Source: REEB95 sp963810055 (GTDB lineage: Bacteria; Pseudomonadota; Alphaproteobacteria; ATCC43930; CGMCC-115725). Taken from it: a stretch of 64,000 nucleotides of DNA. Shown piece by piece: positions 53,365 through 62,330 of this stretch. Under the pieces are notes generated by a model. It made no database searches. It had not been told where the DNA came from and saw nothing but the letters and a program-made list of their open reading frames with translations. Within the stretch, counting starts at the first letter, position 1. The number at the start of each line of letters is the position of its first letter. A program made the translations under genes and the position numbers. The DNA lies in contig CAWEME010000028.1 of assembly GCA_963810055.1 (NCBI GenBank), positions 1 to 64,000 on the forward strand, read 5' to 3'.

Positions 53365-54258
53365 CTAGCGCGTGGGGACCGGCTTCTCGCCGCTATAATC
53401 ATAAAAACCGCGGCCGGTCTTGCGTCCGAGCCAGCCGGCCTCGACGTATTTGACCAGCAGCGGACAGGGCCGGTACTTCGAATCGGCGAGACCCTTATAG
53501 AGCACCTCCATCACCGACAGGCAGGTGTCCAAGCCGATGAAATCCGCCAGCTCCAGCGGCCCCATCGGGTGGTTGGCGCCGAGCTTCATGGCGGTGTCGA
53601 TGGAAGCGACCGAGCCCACCCCTTCATAAAGCACGTAGACCGCCTCGTTGATCATCGGCAACAGGATGCGGTTGACGATGAAGGCCGGATAATCCTCGGC
53701 GGCCACCGGCGTCTTGCCGAGCTTGACGGCGAGATCGCGGATGGCGGCGAAAGTCGGCTCCTCGGTGGCGATGCCCTTGATGATCTCGACCAAAGCCATC
53801 ACCGGCACCGGGTTCATGAAATGCATGCCGATGAAACGGCCGGGCCGGTCGGTCGTGGATGCCAGGCGCGTGATCGAGATCGAGGAGGTGTTGGAGGCGA
53901 TGATGGCGGTTGGGTTGAGAAAGGGCACCAGCTTCTTGAAGATCTCGCGTTTCACTTCTTCCTTCTCGGTCGCGGCCTCGATCACCACGTCGCAGTCCCT
54001 GAAGAACTCGAAGGAGGTCGCGGTCTTGATGCGCTTCAGGGCGGCGGCCTTGTCGGCCTCGGTCGCCTTGCCGCGCGCGATCTGGCGCGCGATGTTCTTG
54101 TCGATGCCGGCGAGCGCCTTTTCCAGCGCCGCCGCCGAGATGTCGTTGAGACGCACCTCGTAGCCCGCGAGCGCGGCGACATGGGCGATGCCGCTGCCCA
54201 TCTGTCCGGCGCCGATGACGCCGATGGTCTTGATCGAGATCGGTTGATTGGCAGCCAT
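53365..54258 (-). CDS. 3-hydroxybutyryl-CoA dehydrogenase
   Basis: A 297-residue NAD-dependent dehydrogenase acting on (S)-3-hydroxyacyl-CoA. The Rossmann motif is GAGQMGSGIAHVAALAGY. The catalytic region is ASNTSSISITRLA, with RFIGMHFMNPVPVM and the C-terminal dimerisation segment NHPMGPLELADFIGLDTCL. Located with etfA-etfB, it probably works in fatty acid or butyrate oxidation, with the flavoprotein passing electrons to quinone. Confidence 0.94.
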   Translation of the reverse strand: MAANQPISIKTIGVIGAGQMGSGIAHVAALAGYEVRLNDISAAALEKALAGIDKNIARQIARGKATEADKAAALKRIKTATSFEFFRDCDVVIEAATEKEEVKREIFKKLVPFLNPTAIIASNTSSISITRLASTTDRPGRFIGMHFMNPVPVMALVEIIKGIATEEPTFAAIRDLAVKLGKTPVAAEDYPAFIVNRILLPMINEAVYVLYEGVGSVASIDTAMKLGANHPMGPLELADFIGLDTCLSVMEVLYKGLADSKYRPCPLLVKYVEAGWLGRKTGRGFYDYSGEKPVPTR

Positions 54259-54270
54259 GGAACGCTCCTG

Positions 54271-55218
54271 TCAGTTTCCGCCGGGCTTGGCCAGCGCCTT
54301 GTCGAGCGCGGGCACGATCTGGAACAGATCGCCCACCAGCCCGTAATCCGCGACCTGGAAGATCGGCGCCTCTTCGTCCTTGTTGATGGCGACGATCACC
54401 TTGGAATCCTTCATCCCGGCCAAATGCTGGATCGCGCCTGAGATGCCGACGGCGATGTAAAGCTCGGGGGCGACGATCTTGCCGGTCTGCCCGACCTGGA
54501 AGTCGTTGGGTACGAAGCCGGCGTCGACCGCGGCGCGCGAGGCGCCGACTGCGGCGCCGAGCTTGTCGGCCAGGCTCTCCAGCAGCTTGAAGTTCTCGCC
54601 CGATTGCATGCCGCGCCCGCCCGAGACCACCACCCGCGCGGCGGTGAGTTCGGGCCGCTCGCTCTTGGCGAGCTCCGATCCCACATAACGCGCCAATCCC
54701 GCGCCGCCCGGCGGCGGCAGCTTTTCGATGGCGGCGTTGCCGCCCGAAGCCTTCGCCAGCGGAAAGGATGTCGCGCGCACGGTGACGACCTTGACCGGGT
54801 CGAGCGACTGGACGGTGGCTATCGCGTTGCCGGCATAGATCAGGCGGCGGAAGGTGTCGGGCGAGACCACGGCCGAGATGTCGGAAATCTGCGCCACGTC
54901 CAAAAGCGCCGCCACGCGCGGCATGACGTTCTTGCCGAAGGTGGTGGCGGGGGCGAGCAGGTGCGAATGGCTCTTGGCGAGCGGCAGGATCAGCTTGGCC
55001 AGATCCTCGGCCAGGGGATGGGCGTAAGCTTCATCCTCGGCCAGCAGCACCTTGTTCACGGACGATATCTTGGCGGCCGCTTGCGCCACATCGCCGCAGC
55101 CCTTTCCCGCGACCAGGATGTCGATCTCGCCGCCGATGGCCTGCGCCGCCGTGACGGTGTGCAGCGTGGCGGGCTTCAAGCCGCTGTTGTCGTGTTCGGC
55201 GAGGACGAGAACGCTCAT
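54271..55218 (-). CDS. etfA: Electron transfer flavoprotein alpha subunit
   Basis: A 315-residue ETF alpha subunit that receives electrons from acyl-CoA dehydrogenases. The C-terminal FAD-binding part has VVSGGRGMQSGENF, GQTGKIVAPELYIAVGISG and the final INKDEEAPIFQVADYGLVGD. The N-terminus (LVLAEHDNSGLKPATLHTV) is typical. Four-base overlap with etfB (ATGA) shows coupling. Confidence 0.95.
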   Translation of the reverse strand: MSVLVLAEHDNSGLKPATLHTVTAAQAIGGEIDILVAGKGCGDVAQAAAKISSVNKVLLAEDEAYAHPLAEDLAKLILPLAKSHSHLLAPATTFGKNVMPRVAALLDVAQISDISAVVSPDTFRRLIYAGNAIATVQSLDPVKVVTVRATSFPLAKASGGNAAIEKLPPPGGAGLARYVGSELAKSERPELTAARVVVSGGRGMQSGENFKLLESLADKLGAAVGASRAAVDAGFVPNDFQVGQTGKIVAPELYIAVGISGAIQHLAGMKDSKVIVAINKDEEAPIFQVADYGLVGDLFQIVPALDKALAKPGGN

Positions 55219-55967
55219 CAGATCACCCGCGCCTCGTTCCTGAGCTTGTCGACCAGCTCCTCGACCGAGGCGAGCTTGCGGCCGCCCTGGCGTTTCTGCG
55301 GCTCCTCGATCTTGAGGGTCTTGAGCCGCGGGGCGGCGTCGACGCCGAGGGTTTCGGGAGTCGTCTGCTCGATCGGCTTCTTCTTGGCCTTCATGATGTT
55401 CGGCAGCGAGGCGTAGCGCGGCTCGTTCAGGCGCAGATCGGTCGTGATTACCGCCGGCAGGGCGAGCGCCACGGTTTCGAGGCCGCCGTCGATTTCGCGC
55501 GTCACTTCGGCCGTGCCATCGCCGAGGACGAGCTTGGAGGCGAAGGTGCCCTGGGCCCAGCCCAACAGCGCCGCCAGCATCTGGCCGGTCTGGTTGCAAT
55601 CGTCGTCGATCGCCTGCTTGCCCAGGATGACGAGTTGGGGCTGTTCCTTGACGGCGATCGCCTTCAACAGCTTCGCCACCGCCAGCGGCTGGAGTTCGGC
55701 GTCGCTCAGCACGTGGATTCCGCGATCGGCGCCCATCGCCAGCGCCGTGCGGATGGTTTCCTGGCAGGATTGCGGCCCCATCGAAACCGCGATGATCTCC
55801 GAAGCCTTGCCCGCCTCTTTCAGCCGCACCGCCGCCTCGACCGCGATCTCGTCGAACGGGTTCATCGACATCTTGACGTTGGCGGTTTCGACCCCGGTCC
55901 CGTCCGGCTTGACCCGGATCTTGACGTTGAAATCGATCACCCGCTTGACGGCGACCAGCACTTTCAT
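55218..55967 (-). CDS. etfB: Electron transfer flavoprotein beta subunit
   Basis: A 249-residue ETF beta subunit. The start KVLVAVKRVIDFNVKIRVKP, the MSMNPFDEIAVEAAVRLKEA segment, GKQAIDDDCNQTGQMLAAL and the recognition-loop region near LRLNEPRYASLPNIMKAKKK are all present. It binds AMP and the partner alpha subunit. The operon order is etfB-etfA-hbd. Confidence 0.95.
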   Translation of the reverse strand: MKVLVAVKRVIDFNVKIRVKPDGTGVETANVKMSMNPFDEIAVEAAVRLKEAGKASEIIAVSMGPQSCQETIRTALAMGADRGIHVLSDAELQPLAVAKLLKAIAVKEQPQLVILGKQAIDDDCNQTGQMLAALLGWAQGTFASKLVLGDGTAEVTREIDGGLETVALALPAVITTDLRLNEPRYASLPNIMKAKKKPIEQTTPETLGVDAAPRLKTLKIEEPQKRQGGRKLASVEELVDKLRNEARVI

Positions 55968-56088
55968 GGCGGTCTAGAAGCCTTCCCAGTTGCTTGGCGG
56001 GGGGATTGTGCATGCGCACAACGCCAAGGCAAGCCTTTGTATTTGGTGGATTTGGAACGGATTTAGAGAGGGATCTTAAAAGGGTTTC

Positions 56089-56188
56089 GCTTCGCACGAC
56101 GCCTCGGGCCTGAAGGATCGGCCCTCGGCTGTGCTGATTCTTCTTGGCTTCGCATGATGGCCGCGCCCCTGCGCGGCCTATGCTACGT
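56089..56188. repeat. GCTTCGCAC/GTGCTACGC palindromic repeats (two copies)
   Basis: One copy with its right arm degraded (GTGCTGATT) is followed by one with CAT/ATG arms, a third example of compensating change. They occupy most of the gap at 55968-56196. Confidence 0.8.
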
Positions 56189-56196
56189 AGCGGGCC

Positions 56197-56760
56197 TTAA
56201 CGGTTCGCGCCGGGCTTCCAGAGCAAATCCTTCTTGCCCTTGGCGTTGGCGAAGCGGGCGAGCACGAACAAATGGTCGGACAGGCGGTTCAAATATTTGA
56301 TCGCCTCGGGATTGACCGCTTCGCGCTTGGCCAGCGCCACCAAACGCCGTTCCGCCCGGCGCACCACGGTGCGGGCGAGATGCAGCGCCGCCGCCAGTTC
56401 CGAGCCGCCCGGCAGCACGAAGGAGTCGAGCGGTTTCAGCCCGGCGTTGCAGAAGTCGATCTCGCGCTCGAGCCGCTTGACCTGCGAGGCGACGATGCGC
56501 AACGCGCCCTTGTGCTTGCGGCCGCCCGACGGGGTGGCGAGATCGGCGCCGAGATCGAACAGATCGTTCTGGATGCGCGCCAGCATGGCGGCAAGCGCGC
56601 CCTTGGCGTGAAGCCGGGCCAGGCCGATGAAGGCGTTGGCCTCGTCCACCGTGCCATAGGCTTCGACGCGGAGATCGTGCTTGGCCACGCGCCTGCCGCC
56701 GACCAGCGAGGTCTCGCCGGCATCGCCGCCGCGGGTATAGATGCGCGTCAGCCGGACCAT
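56197..56760 (-). CDS. Cob(I)alamin adenosyltransferase, PduO type
   Basis: A 187-residue ATP:corrinoid adenosyltransferase that makes coenzyme B12. The N-terminal ATP-binding TRIYTRGGDAGETSLVGG, the central YGTVDEANAFIGLARLH and the C-terminal RAERRLVALAKRE and YLNRLSDHLFVLAR are classic. Its ATG shares one base with the stop of the upstream small membrane protein gene. It supplies the cofactor of class II NrdJ. Confidence 0.94.
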   Translation of the reverse strand: MVRLTRIYTRGGDAGETSLVGGRRVAKHDLRVEAYGTVDEANAFIGLARLHAKGALAAMLARIQNDLFDLGADLATPSGGRKHKGALRIVASQVKRLEREIDFCNAGLKPLDSFVLPGGSELAAALHLARTVVRRAERRLVALAKREAVNPEAIKYLNRLSDHLFVLARFANAKGKKDLLWKPGANR

Positions 56761-56951
56761 CAGCGCCGGTACAGCATCATGAAAACCAGGAACAGCAGCA
56801 GCGCCGCGCCCTGGAACCAGATGCGGTAGCGCATGAACATGTTCGAGCGCTTGGGGTCGCCGCCCATGGCCATGTTGATCAGGCCCCCGAACAGGGAGGC
56901 GAGCACGGCCAGGATGGCGAGGACGACGAGAATGGGCAGCACATATTCCAT
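56760..56951 (-). CDS. Twin-transmembrane (HIG1-like) small protein
   Basis: A 63-residue protein with two helices (VLPILVVLAILAVLASLFGG and WFQGAALLLFLVFMML), joined by a basic loop NMAMGGDPKRSNMFMRYR. The loop pattern is that of the HIG1/twin-transmembrane family found beside cobalamin adenosyltransferase genes in alphaproteobacteria. I start at MEYVLP. Function unknown, possibly respiratory supercomplex-linked. Confidence 0.75.
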   Translation of the reverse strand: MEYVLPILVVLAILAVLASLFGGLINMAMGGDPKRSNMFMRYRIWFQGAALLLFLVFMMLYRR

Positions 56952-57119
56952 GGTCCGCACTATAGAGCGCCGCGGCCCGGGGCGACAGCGCTTGCCGCGG
57001 GCGCGGGCGGGGGCGCGCTTCCGGTTTGACCAAAGTCCGGGATCGAGGGGATAATAGGCAAAACAGAAAACCGTGGCTTGCCCGCATAACGCGGGCGCAC
57101 GATAGAGGGGAAACGCATC

Positions 57120-58500
57120 ATGGTTGCCGCGCAGACAGTCGACGTCGCACGCATCATCGACGAGCGCAGGATGGACGGGTTCATGTGGTCCCTGTTGATC
57201 CTGGCGTTCTGCATCATCACCTTCGACGGCTACGACATCACGGCGATCGCCTTCGCCGGGCCGCTGGTGATCAAGGCCTGGGGCATCGCCGCGCCCGGGC
57301 CGTTCATGGGCGTGGTCTTCAGCGCCAGCCTGTTCGGCATGCTGTTCGGCGCGCCGGTGCTGGGCTATATCGGCGACCGTTTCGGCCGCAAGACCGCGAC
57401 CATCCTGTCGAGCCTGATCTTCGGCTGCTTCACGCTCGCCTGCTGCTGGGCCTCCTCGCTCGATGATCTGCGCAACCTGCGCTTCCTCGCCGGCCTCGGC
57501 ATCGGCGGCATGTTGCCGAATTTGATTTCGCTCAACGCCGAATTCGCGCCGCGCCGGATACGCGCGACGCTGATCATCGTCATGTTCTGCGGCGTCACGC
57601 TCGGCGGCGCGATACCCGGCTGGGTCTCCGTCTATCTGACGCCGATCTTCGGCTGGCAGGCGATCTTCGCCATCGGCGGGATATTCCCGATCCTGATGGC
57701 GGGTGCGCGGCGCTCTGGCTGCCGGAATCGCTCAAATACCTGGTCGTCCGCAACAAGCGCGCCAGGGCGGAAAAGCTGGTGAAGCGTTTGGCGCCGAATC
57801 TGACCGTCGGCTCGGACGCCCAATTCGTCATCGCCGACGAGCGCAAGGTGAGCAGCATTTCGCCGCGTGCAGCTGTTCAAGGGCGGGCTCGCCTTCATCA
57901 CGCCGCTGCTCTGGCTGTGCTTCAGCATGAATCTGATGGGCTACTTTTTCATGGTGAGCTGGATGCCGACCATCCTCAAGGCCACCAACGTGCTGAGCCC
58001 GGAAGCGGCCGCGTTCGCCACCTCGCTCATACAGGTCGGCGGCACCGCCGGCGGCTTGATCCTGGCCCGGCCGATGGACAGCAAGGGCTTCGCCCCGATC
58101 GCCGTTCTGTTCGCCCTGGCGGTGCCCGCGATAGCCTGCATCGGCTATTTCGCCGATCAATCGCAAGCCCTGGTGCTGGTGGCGGCCTTCGCCGCCGGCT
58201 TCTGCGTCCTGGGGCTGCAATTCGGGCTTGAACGCGGCCTCGGGCATGATCTATCCGACCGCGGTGCGTTCCAACGGTTCGGGCTGGGCCTTCGGCATCG
58301 GGCGCTTCGGCTCGATCTGCGGGCCGATCCTGGGCGGCTACCTGGTCGCCCAGCATCTGTCGTTGCAGCAGCTGTTCCTGATCTGGTCGATCCCGAGCTG
58401 CATCGGCTTCCTCGCCTGCCTGACCCTGGTCGTGTTCTACATAAGGCACTTCAAGGGCCTGGGTCTGGGCCAGCGCGAGGTGTTGGAAGCGGCGGAGTAG
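57120..58500 (+). CDS. MFS transporter (AAHS family), frameshifted
   Basis: About 455 residues, an aromatic acid:proton symporter-like permease. The helix 1 motif TFDGYDITAIAFAGP, the loop GYIGDRFGRKTA and RFLAGLGIGGMLPN are typical. Three indels, near 57707, 57867 and 58231, break the frame between coherent stretches (LPESLKYLVVRNKRARAEK, LFKGGLAFITPLLWL, NAASGMIYPTAVRSNG). All are single-base, so the gene is probably intact in the organism. The substrate is unknown. Confidence 0.85.
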
Positions 58501-58513
58501 AGAATTCGGGTTA

Positions 58514-58549
58514 GCTTCGCGCCACGCCTCGGCGCAGCCTGTGCTACGC
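58514..58549. repeat. GCTTCGCGC/GTGCTACGC palindromic repeat
   Basis: One shortened copy with a GCCTCGGCGCAGCC core, lying between the MFS gene and the MarR promoter. Confidence 0.7.
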
Positions 58550-58561
58550 CGGTTGATATTC

Positions 58562-58575
58562 ATAAGCGTGCTTAT
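58562..58575. promoter_or_regulatory. Palindromic operator upstream of the MarR gene
   Basis: ATAAGC-GT-GCTTAT, perfect 6-base arms, ends 13 bases before the MarR start codon, next to TTATAT. MarR proteins bind such sites to repress their own operon with the efflux genes. Confidence 0.55.
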
Positions 58576-58588
58576 TATATTGGCGCTT

Positions 58589-59050
58589 ATGACAAAACCG
58601 GAATGGGACCGCGCCTTCGGCTTCGTGCTCTACGAAACCGCGCGGCTTTTGGGCAAACGCTACGACCAGAAGGCGAAGGCGCTGGGATTGACCCGCGCGC
58701 AATGCCAGGTGCTGTACCGCCTGGTGGTGCATGAAGGCCTGAACCAGGCGCGCGTCGCCGAGCTTCTGGAGATCGAGCCGATCTCGCTGGCGCGATTGAT
58801 CGACCGCATGGAAGAGGCGGGCTGGGTCGAGCGCCGCGCCGATCCCGCCGACCGGCGCGCGCGGCTCCTCTTTCTGACATCCAAGTCCAAGCCGGTGATC
58901 GAGCGCATGATCGAGGTCGGGCTTGCCACCCGCGCCGAGGCGCTGGCCGGGCTGGCGGGTGCGGAGCGCGAGAAACTGCTCGAGCTGCTGCTGCGGGTGC
59001 GCGGCAATCTTTCGGAAAAGACCGCCGACGGCGGAGGCCACGGGCGATGA
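58589..59050 (+). CDS. MarR-family transcriptional regulator
   Basis: A 153-residue winged-helix repressor. Helix 3-4 are LTRAQCQVLYRLVVHEGLNQ, the recognition helix lies in LEIEPISLARLIDRMEEAG and the wing in RRADPADRRARLLFLT, a MarR hallmark. The start is ATG at 58589. It overlaps the emrA-like gene by four bases (ATGA), giving a marR-emrA-emrB cassette. It probably senses a toxic compound exported by the pump. Confidence 0.93.
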   Translation: MTKPEWDRAFGFVLYETARLLGKRYDQKAKALGLTRAQCQVLYRLVVHEGLNQARVAELLEIEPISLARLIDRMEEAGWVERRADPADRRARLLFLTSKSKPVIERMIEVGLATRAEALAGLAGAEREKLLELLLRVRGNLSEKTADGGGHGR

Positions 59051-60216
59051 TCGACGCCAACGAACCCGGCCAGGAGAATTCGCGGCTCCGGCGCATGGCG
59101 ACCGGCCGCCAGCGGCTGCTGCTCATCATCCTCGGGCCGCTCGCGGTGCTGGCGGTCGCGGCCTATCTCTATTTCAGCGGCGGCCGCTACGCCTCGACCG
59201 ACGACGCCTATGTGAAAGCCGACAAGATCTCGATCAGCGCCGATGTCGGCGCCCGCGTCGTCGAGGTCGATGTCGCCGACAACCAGCCGGTCCATCAAGG
59301 CGACGTGCTGTTCAAGCTCGACGACAGCTCCTTCCGCATCGCGCTCGAACACGCCCAGGCCAATCTCGCCGCGGTCAGGCTCCAGATCGACGGCCTCAAG
59401 GCCACCTACCGCCAGAAGCAGGCCGACATCAAGGCGGCGCAGGACACGCTCTCCTACCGCCAGAAGGAATTCGACCGCCAGCAGCAGATGCTGGCCGGCC
59501 ACGTCACCTCGCAGGCCAAGTTCGACGAGGCCAAGAACAATCTCGACGTCGCGCGCCAGACGCTGGCATCCGACCAGCAGCAGCTCGACAACGTGCTGGC
59601 GAGCCTCGCCGGCAATCCCGATATCCCGACTGACCAGCACCCGCTGGTGCAGCAGGCGCAGGCGCAGGTCGACCAAGCGGCGCTCGATCTGTCGCACACC
59701 GTGGTTTCGGCGCCGGCGGACGGCATCGTCACCAAGGTGGCGAATTTGCCGGTGGGCGAATATTTGAACGCCTCGGTGCCGGCCTTCGCGCTGGTCTCGA
59801 CCGAGAACGTCTGGATCGAGGCCAATTTCAAGGAAACCGACCTGACCCACATGCTGCCGGGCAACCCCGCCACGGTGGAGGTCGACACCTATCCGGGCAA
59901 GGTTTTCACCGCCCGCGTCCAATCGATCGGCGCCGGCACCGGCGCGGAATTCTCGGTGCTGCCGCCGCAGAACGCCACCGGCAACTGGGTCAAGGTGGTG
60001 CAGCGCATCCCGGTGCGTCTCACCATCGACGAGCCCGATCCGGCCCGGCCGTTGCGCGTCGGCATGAGCGTCGATGTCGAGGTCGATACCGGCTATTCCC
60101 GGCTCGGCTTCTGGCGCAAGCCCGCACCCGCCCCAGTTGCTCCCGCTGCGGAGCAGCAAAACCTAAATCCACCACCCTCGGACGCGACTCCGGCCGCCAC
60201 GCCCGGCAAGCCATGA
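59047..60216 (+). CDS. emrA: HlyD/EmrA-family membrane fusion protein
   Basis: A 389-residue periplasmic adaptor. One N-terminal helix (LLLIILGPLAVLAVAAYLYF) is followed by TDDAYVKADKISISADVGAR with the lipoyl half-motif. A coiled-coil hairpin (AQANLAAVRLQIDGLKATY) and the second lipoyl half and beta barrel (VSAPADGIVTKVANLPVGEY) follow, and the C-terminus is Pro-rich. It links EmrB to an outer-membrane channel. Confidence 0.92.
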   Translation: MIDANEPGQENSRLRRMATGRQRLLLIILGPLAVLAVAAYLYFSGGRYASTDDAYVKADKISISADVGARVVEVDVADNQPVHQGDVLFKLDDSSFRIALEHAQANLAAVRLQIDGLKATYRQKQADIKAAQDTLSYRQKEFDRQQQMLAGHVTSQAKFDEAKNNLDVARQTLASDQQQLDNVLASLAGNPDIPTDQHPLVQQAQAQVDQAALDLSHTVVSAPADGIVTKVANLPVGEYLNASVPAFALVSTENVWIEANFKETDLTHMLPGNPATVEVDTYPGKVFTARVQSIGAGTGAEFSVLPPQNATGNWVKVVQRIPVRLTIDEPDPARPLRVGMSVDVEVDTGYSRLGFWRKPAPAPVAPAAEQQNLNPPPSDATPAATPGKP

Positions 60217-60235
60217 TCCTCCGGGATAGACACTG

Positions 60236-61781
60236 ATGCCGCCCGCCGCGGCGGAGATACAGCCGGAAGAAGCCATTCCGCATCGCGGCTTCATCACGGT
60301 CTCGATCATGCTGGCGACCATCATGCAGGCGCTGGACACCACCATCGCCAATGTCGCGCTGCCCAACATGCAAGGCAGCCTGGCGGTGGCGCAGGACCAG
60401 ATCGCCTGGGTGCTGACCTCCTACATCGTCGCCGCCGCGGTGGCGACGCCGCTGTGCGGCTGGCTCGCCTTGCATTACGGCCGCAAGCGGCTGTTCCTGG
60501 TTTCGATCGTGGGCTTCACCCTTGCCTCGGCGTTGTGCGGCCTCGCCGACAACATCACGCAGATGGTGCTCTACCGCCTGTTGCAGGGAGTGTTCGGCGC
60601 GGCGCTGATACCCTTGTCCCAGGCCGTGCTGCTCGACATCAATCCGCGCGAGAAGCACGCCCAGGCGATGGCGGTCTGGGGCGCCGGCATCATGCTGGGT
60701 CCGATCCTGGGCCCGACGCTCGGCGGCTATCTCACCGATGAATACAACTGGCGCTGGGTGTTCTACATCAACGTGCCGATCGGCATCGTCTGCTTCCTCG
60801 GCATGGCGGCGTTCCTGACCGAGACGCGGATCGACCGTTCCCGCTCGTTCGATTTCTTCGGCTTTTTCATGCTGAGCGTCGCGGTGGGCGCGGCGCAGAT
60901 GCTGCTCGACCGCGGCGAACTCAAGGACTGGTTCGAATTCGACCGAAATCCGGGTCTATTTCGCCCTGGTCGTGGCCTGTTTCTGGGTGTTCGTGGTCCA
61001 CAACGCCACCGTCGAACACCCCTTCGTCAACCGGGCGCTGCTCAAGGATTGGAACTTCGTCATCGGCTGCATCTTCATCGCCGTGGTCGGCGTGGTGCTG
61101 TACGGCACGCTCGCGCTGCTGCCGCCCTTTCTCCAGGATCTCTACGGCTATCCGACGGTGACCAGCGGCCTGGTCATGGCGCCGCGCGGCATCGCCACCA
61201 TGGCCGGCATGCTCGTCATCGGGCGGCTGGCGAACAAGGTCGACCTCCGCCTGATGCTGCTGTTCGGATTCATCGTCACATCCTATTCGCTGTGGCAGAT
61301 GGGCCAGTTCTCGCCCGACATGGGCATGGCGCCGGTGCTGATCACCGGCGTGGTCCAGGGCTTCGGCATGGGCTTTTTGTTCGTGCCGCTCACCACCGTC
61401 GCCTTCACGACTCTCGACGTGAGACTGAGGACGGAGGGCGCGGGCATCTTCAGCCTGGTCCGCAATGTCGGCGCCTCGATCGGCATCTCCGCCGTCGAGA
61501 GCGTGCTGGCGCGCGGCATCCAATCGAACCACGCGGCGATCGCCGAGAACGCCTCGCCCTACAACGCGCCGTTGCTCCGGCCCGGCGTGCAGGCCTTCTG
61601 GGACATTCACAGCACGGCCGGGCTTTCGGCGCTCGACGCCGAAATCAACCGCCAGGCGGCGGTGCAGGCCTATCTCAACGATTACCTGCTGATCATGGCG
61701 ATCGCGCTCGCCTCGATGCCGCTGCTGCTGTTGCTGCGAGGAGTCAAACCGACATCTGGTCCGGCGCCGACCATCGAGTAG
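60236..61781 (+). CDS. emrB: EmrB-family (DHA2) multidrug efflux MFS transporter, frameshifted
   Basis: A 14-helix MFS pump of about 514 residues. The early ATIMQALDTTIANVALPN, the loop ALHYGRKRLFLVS, GPILGPTLGGYL in helix 5 and NWRWVFYINVPIGI are diagnostic of DHA2. One extra base near 60944 (GACCGAAATC) shifts the frame, after which VYFALVVACFWVFVV continues to the end. It pairs with EmrA and the MarR regulator. The indel is probably a sequence error. Confidence 0.9.
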
Positions 61782-61818
61782 ATTTTCTTGGCAACGACCG
61801 CCGCGCTGATTCTTCTTG

Positions 61819-61869
61819 GCTTCGCACGACGCCTCGGGCCTGAAGGATCGGCCCTCGGCTGTGCTACGC
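61819..61869. repeat. GCTTCGCAC/GTGCTACGC palindromic repeat
   Basis: One full copy, the same core variant as at 43343-43390, between the convergent emrB and hypothetical genes. Position suits a bidirectional 3' end. Confidence 0.85.
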
Positions 61870-61885
61870 GGGTCGAACCTCGGCT

Positions 61886-62324
61886 TTAGCTCGCGTCTTC
61901 CAGCGCGTCACGAAATGCCTTGGGATCGTAATCGGCGCTGCCTTCGCTGCCCTTCGCGCCGGACGGAGAGATCGAGCCGCGCCGCCGCCAAGAGCGCGGT
62001 CTCGGTCAGCATGCCGCCCTCGGCCTGATCCTCGATGGCGAGCCGGGCCAGCGACGGCACCGTCGCCAGCAGGCGGAACAAGGCGGTCACGCGCAAGAAC
62101 AGCGCCAGCGTCTCGGTCACGCCGGTGCCGAGCTCCTGGGCGATGAGATCGAGCACGGCGCGGGTGTCGATCTCCACCGGCTCGCTTTCGCCGTCCTCGT
62201 CCACCACCACGTCGCGGCTCAAACTCTCGAGATATTCGCCGAACAGATACACCGCCGAGGACAGCAGATCGGGCTCGACCGGCGGCACGCGCGGCGGCAT
62301 CTGGAAGGGCACGGTCTCGCTCAT
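61886..62324 (-). CDS. Hypothetical conserved protein, frameshifted
   Basis: About 145 residues, starting MSETVPFQMPPRVPPVEPDL and mostly helical, with VEIDTRAVLDLIAQELG and TALFRLLATVPSLARLAIED. Near 61975 the frame appears to shift, giving a more natural ending SADYDPKAFRDALEDAS instead of an Arg-rich tail. Function unknown. It is six bases from the EamA gene on the same strand. Confidence 0.55.
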
Positions 62325-62330
62325 GGCGGC

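Noticed and set aside
54271..56097. 608-codon frame joining etfA with antisense-like upstream sequence
   Set aside because: The N-terminal half is the wrong frame of etfB; etfA begins at 55218 with a coupled start.
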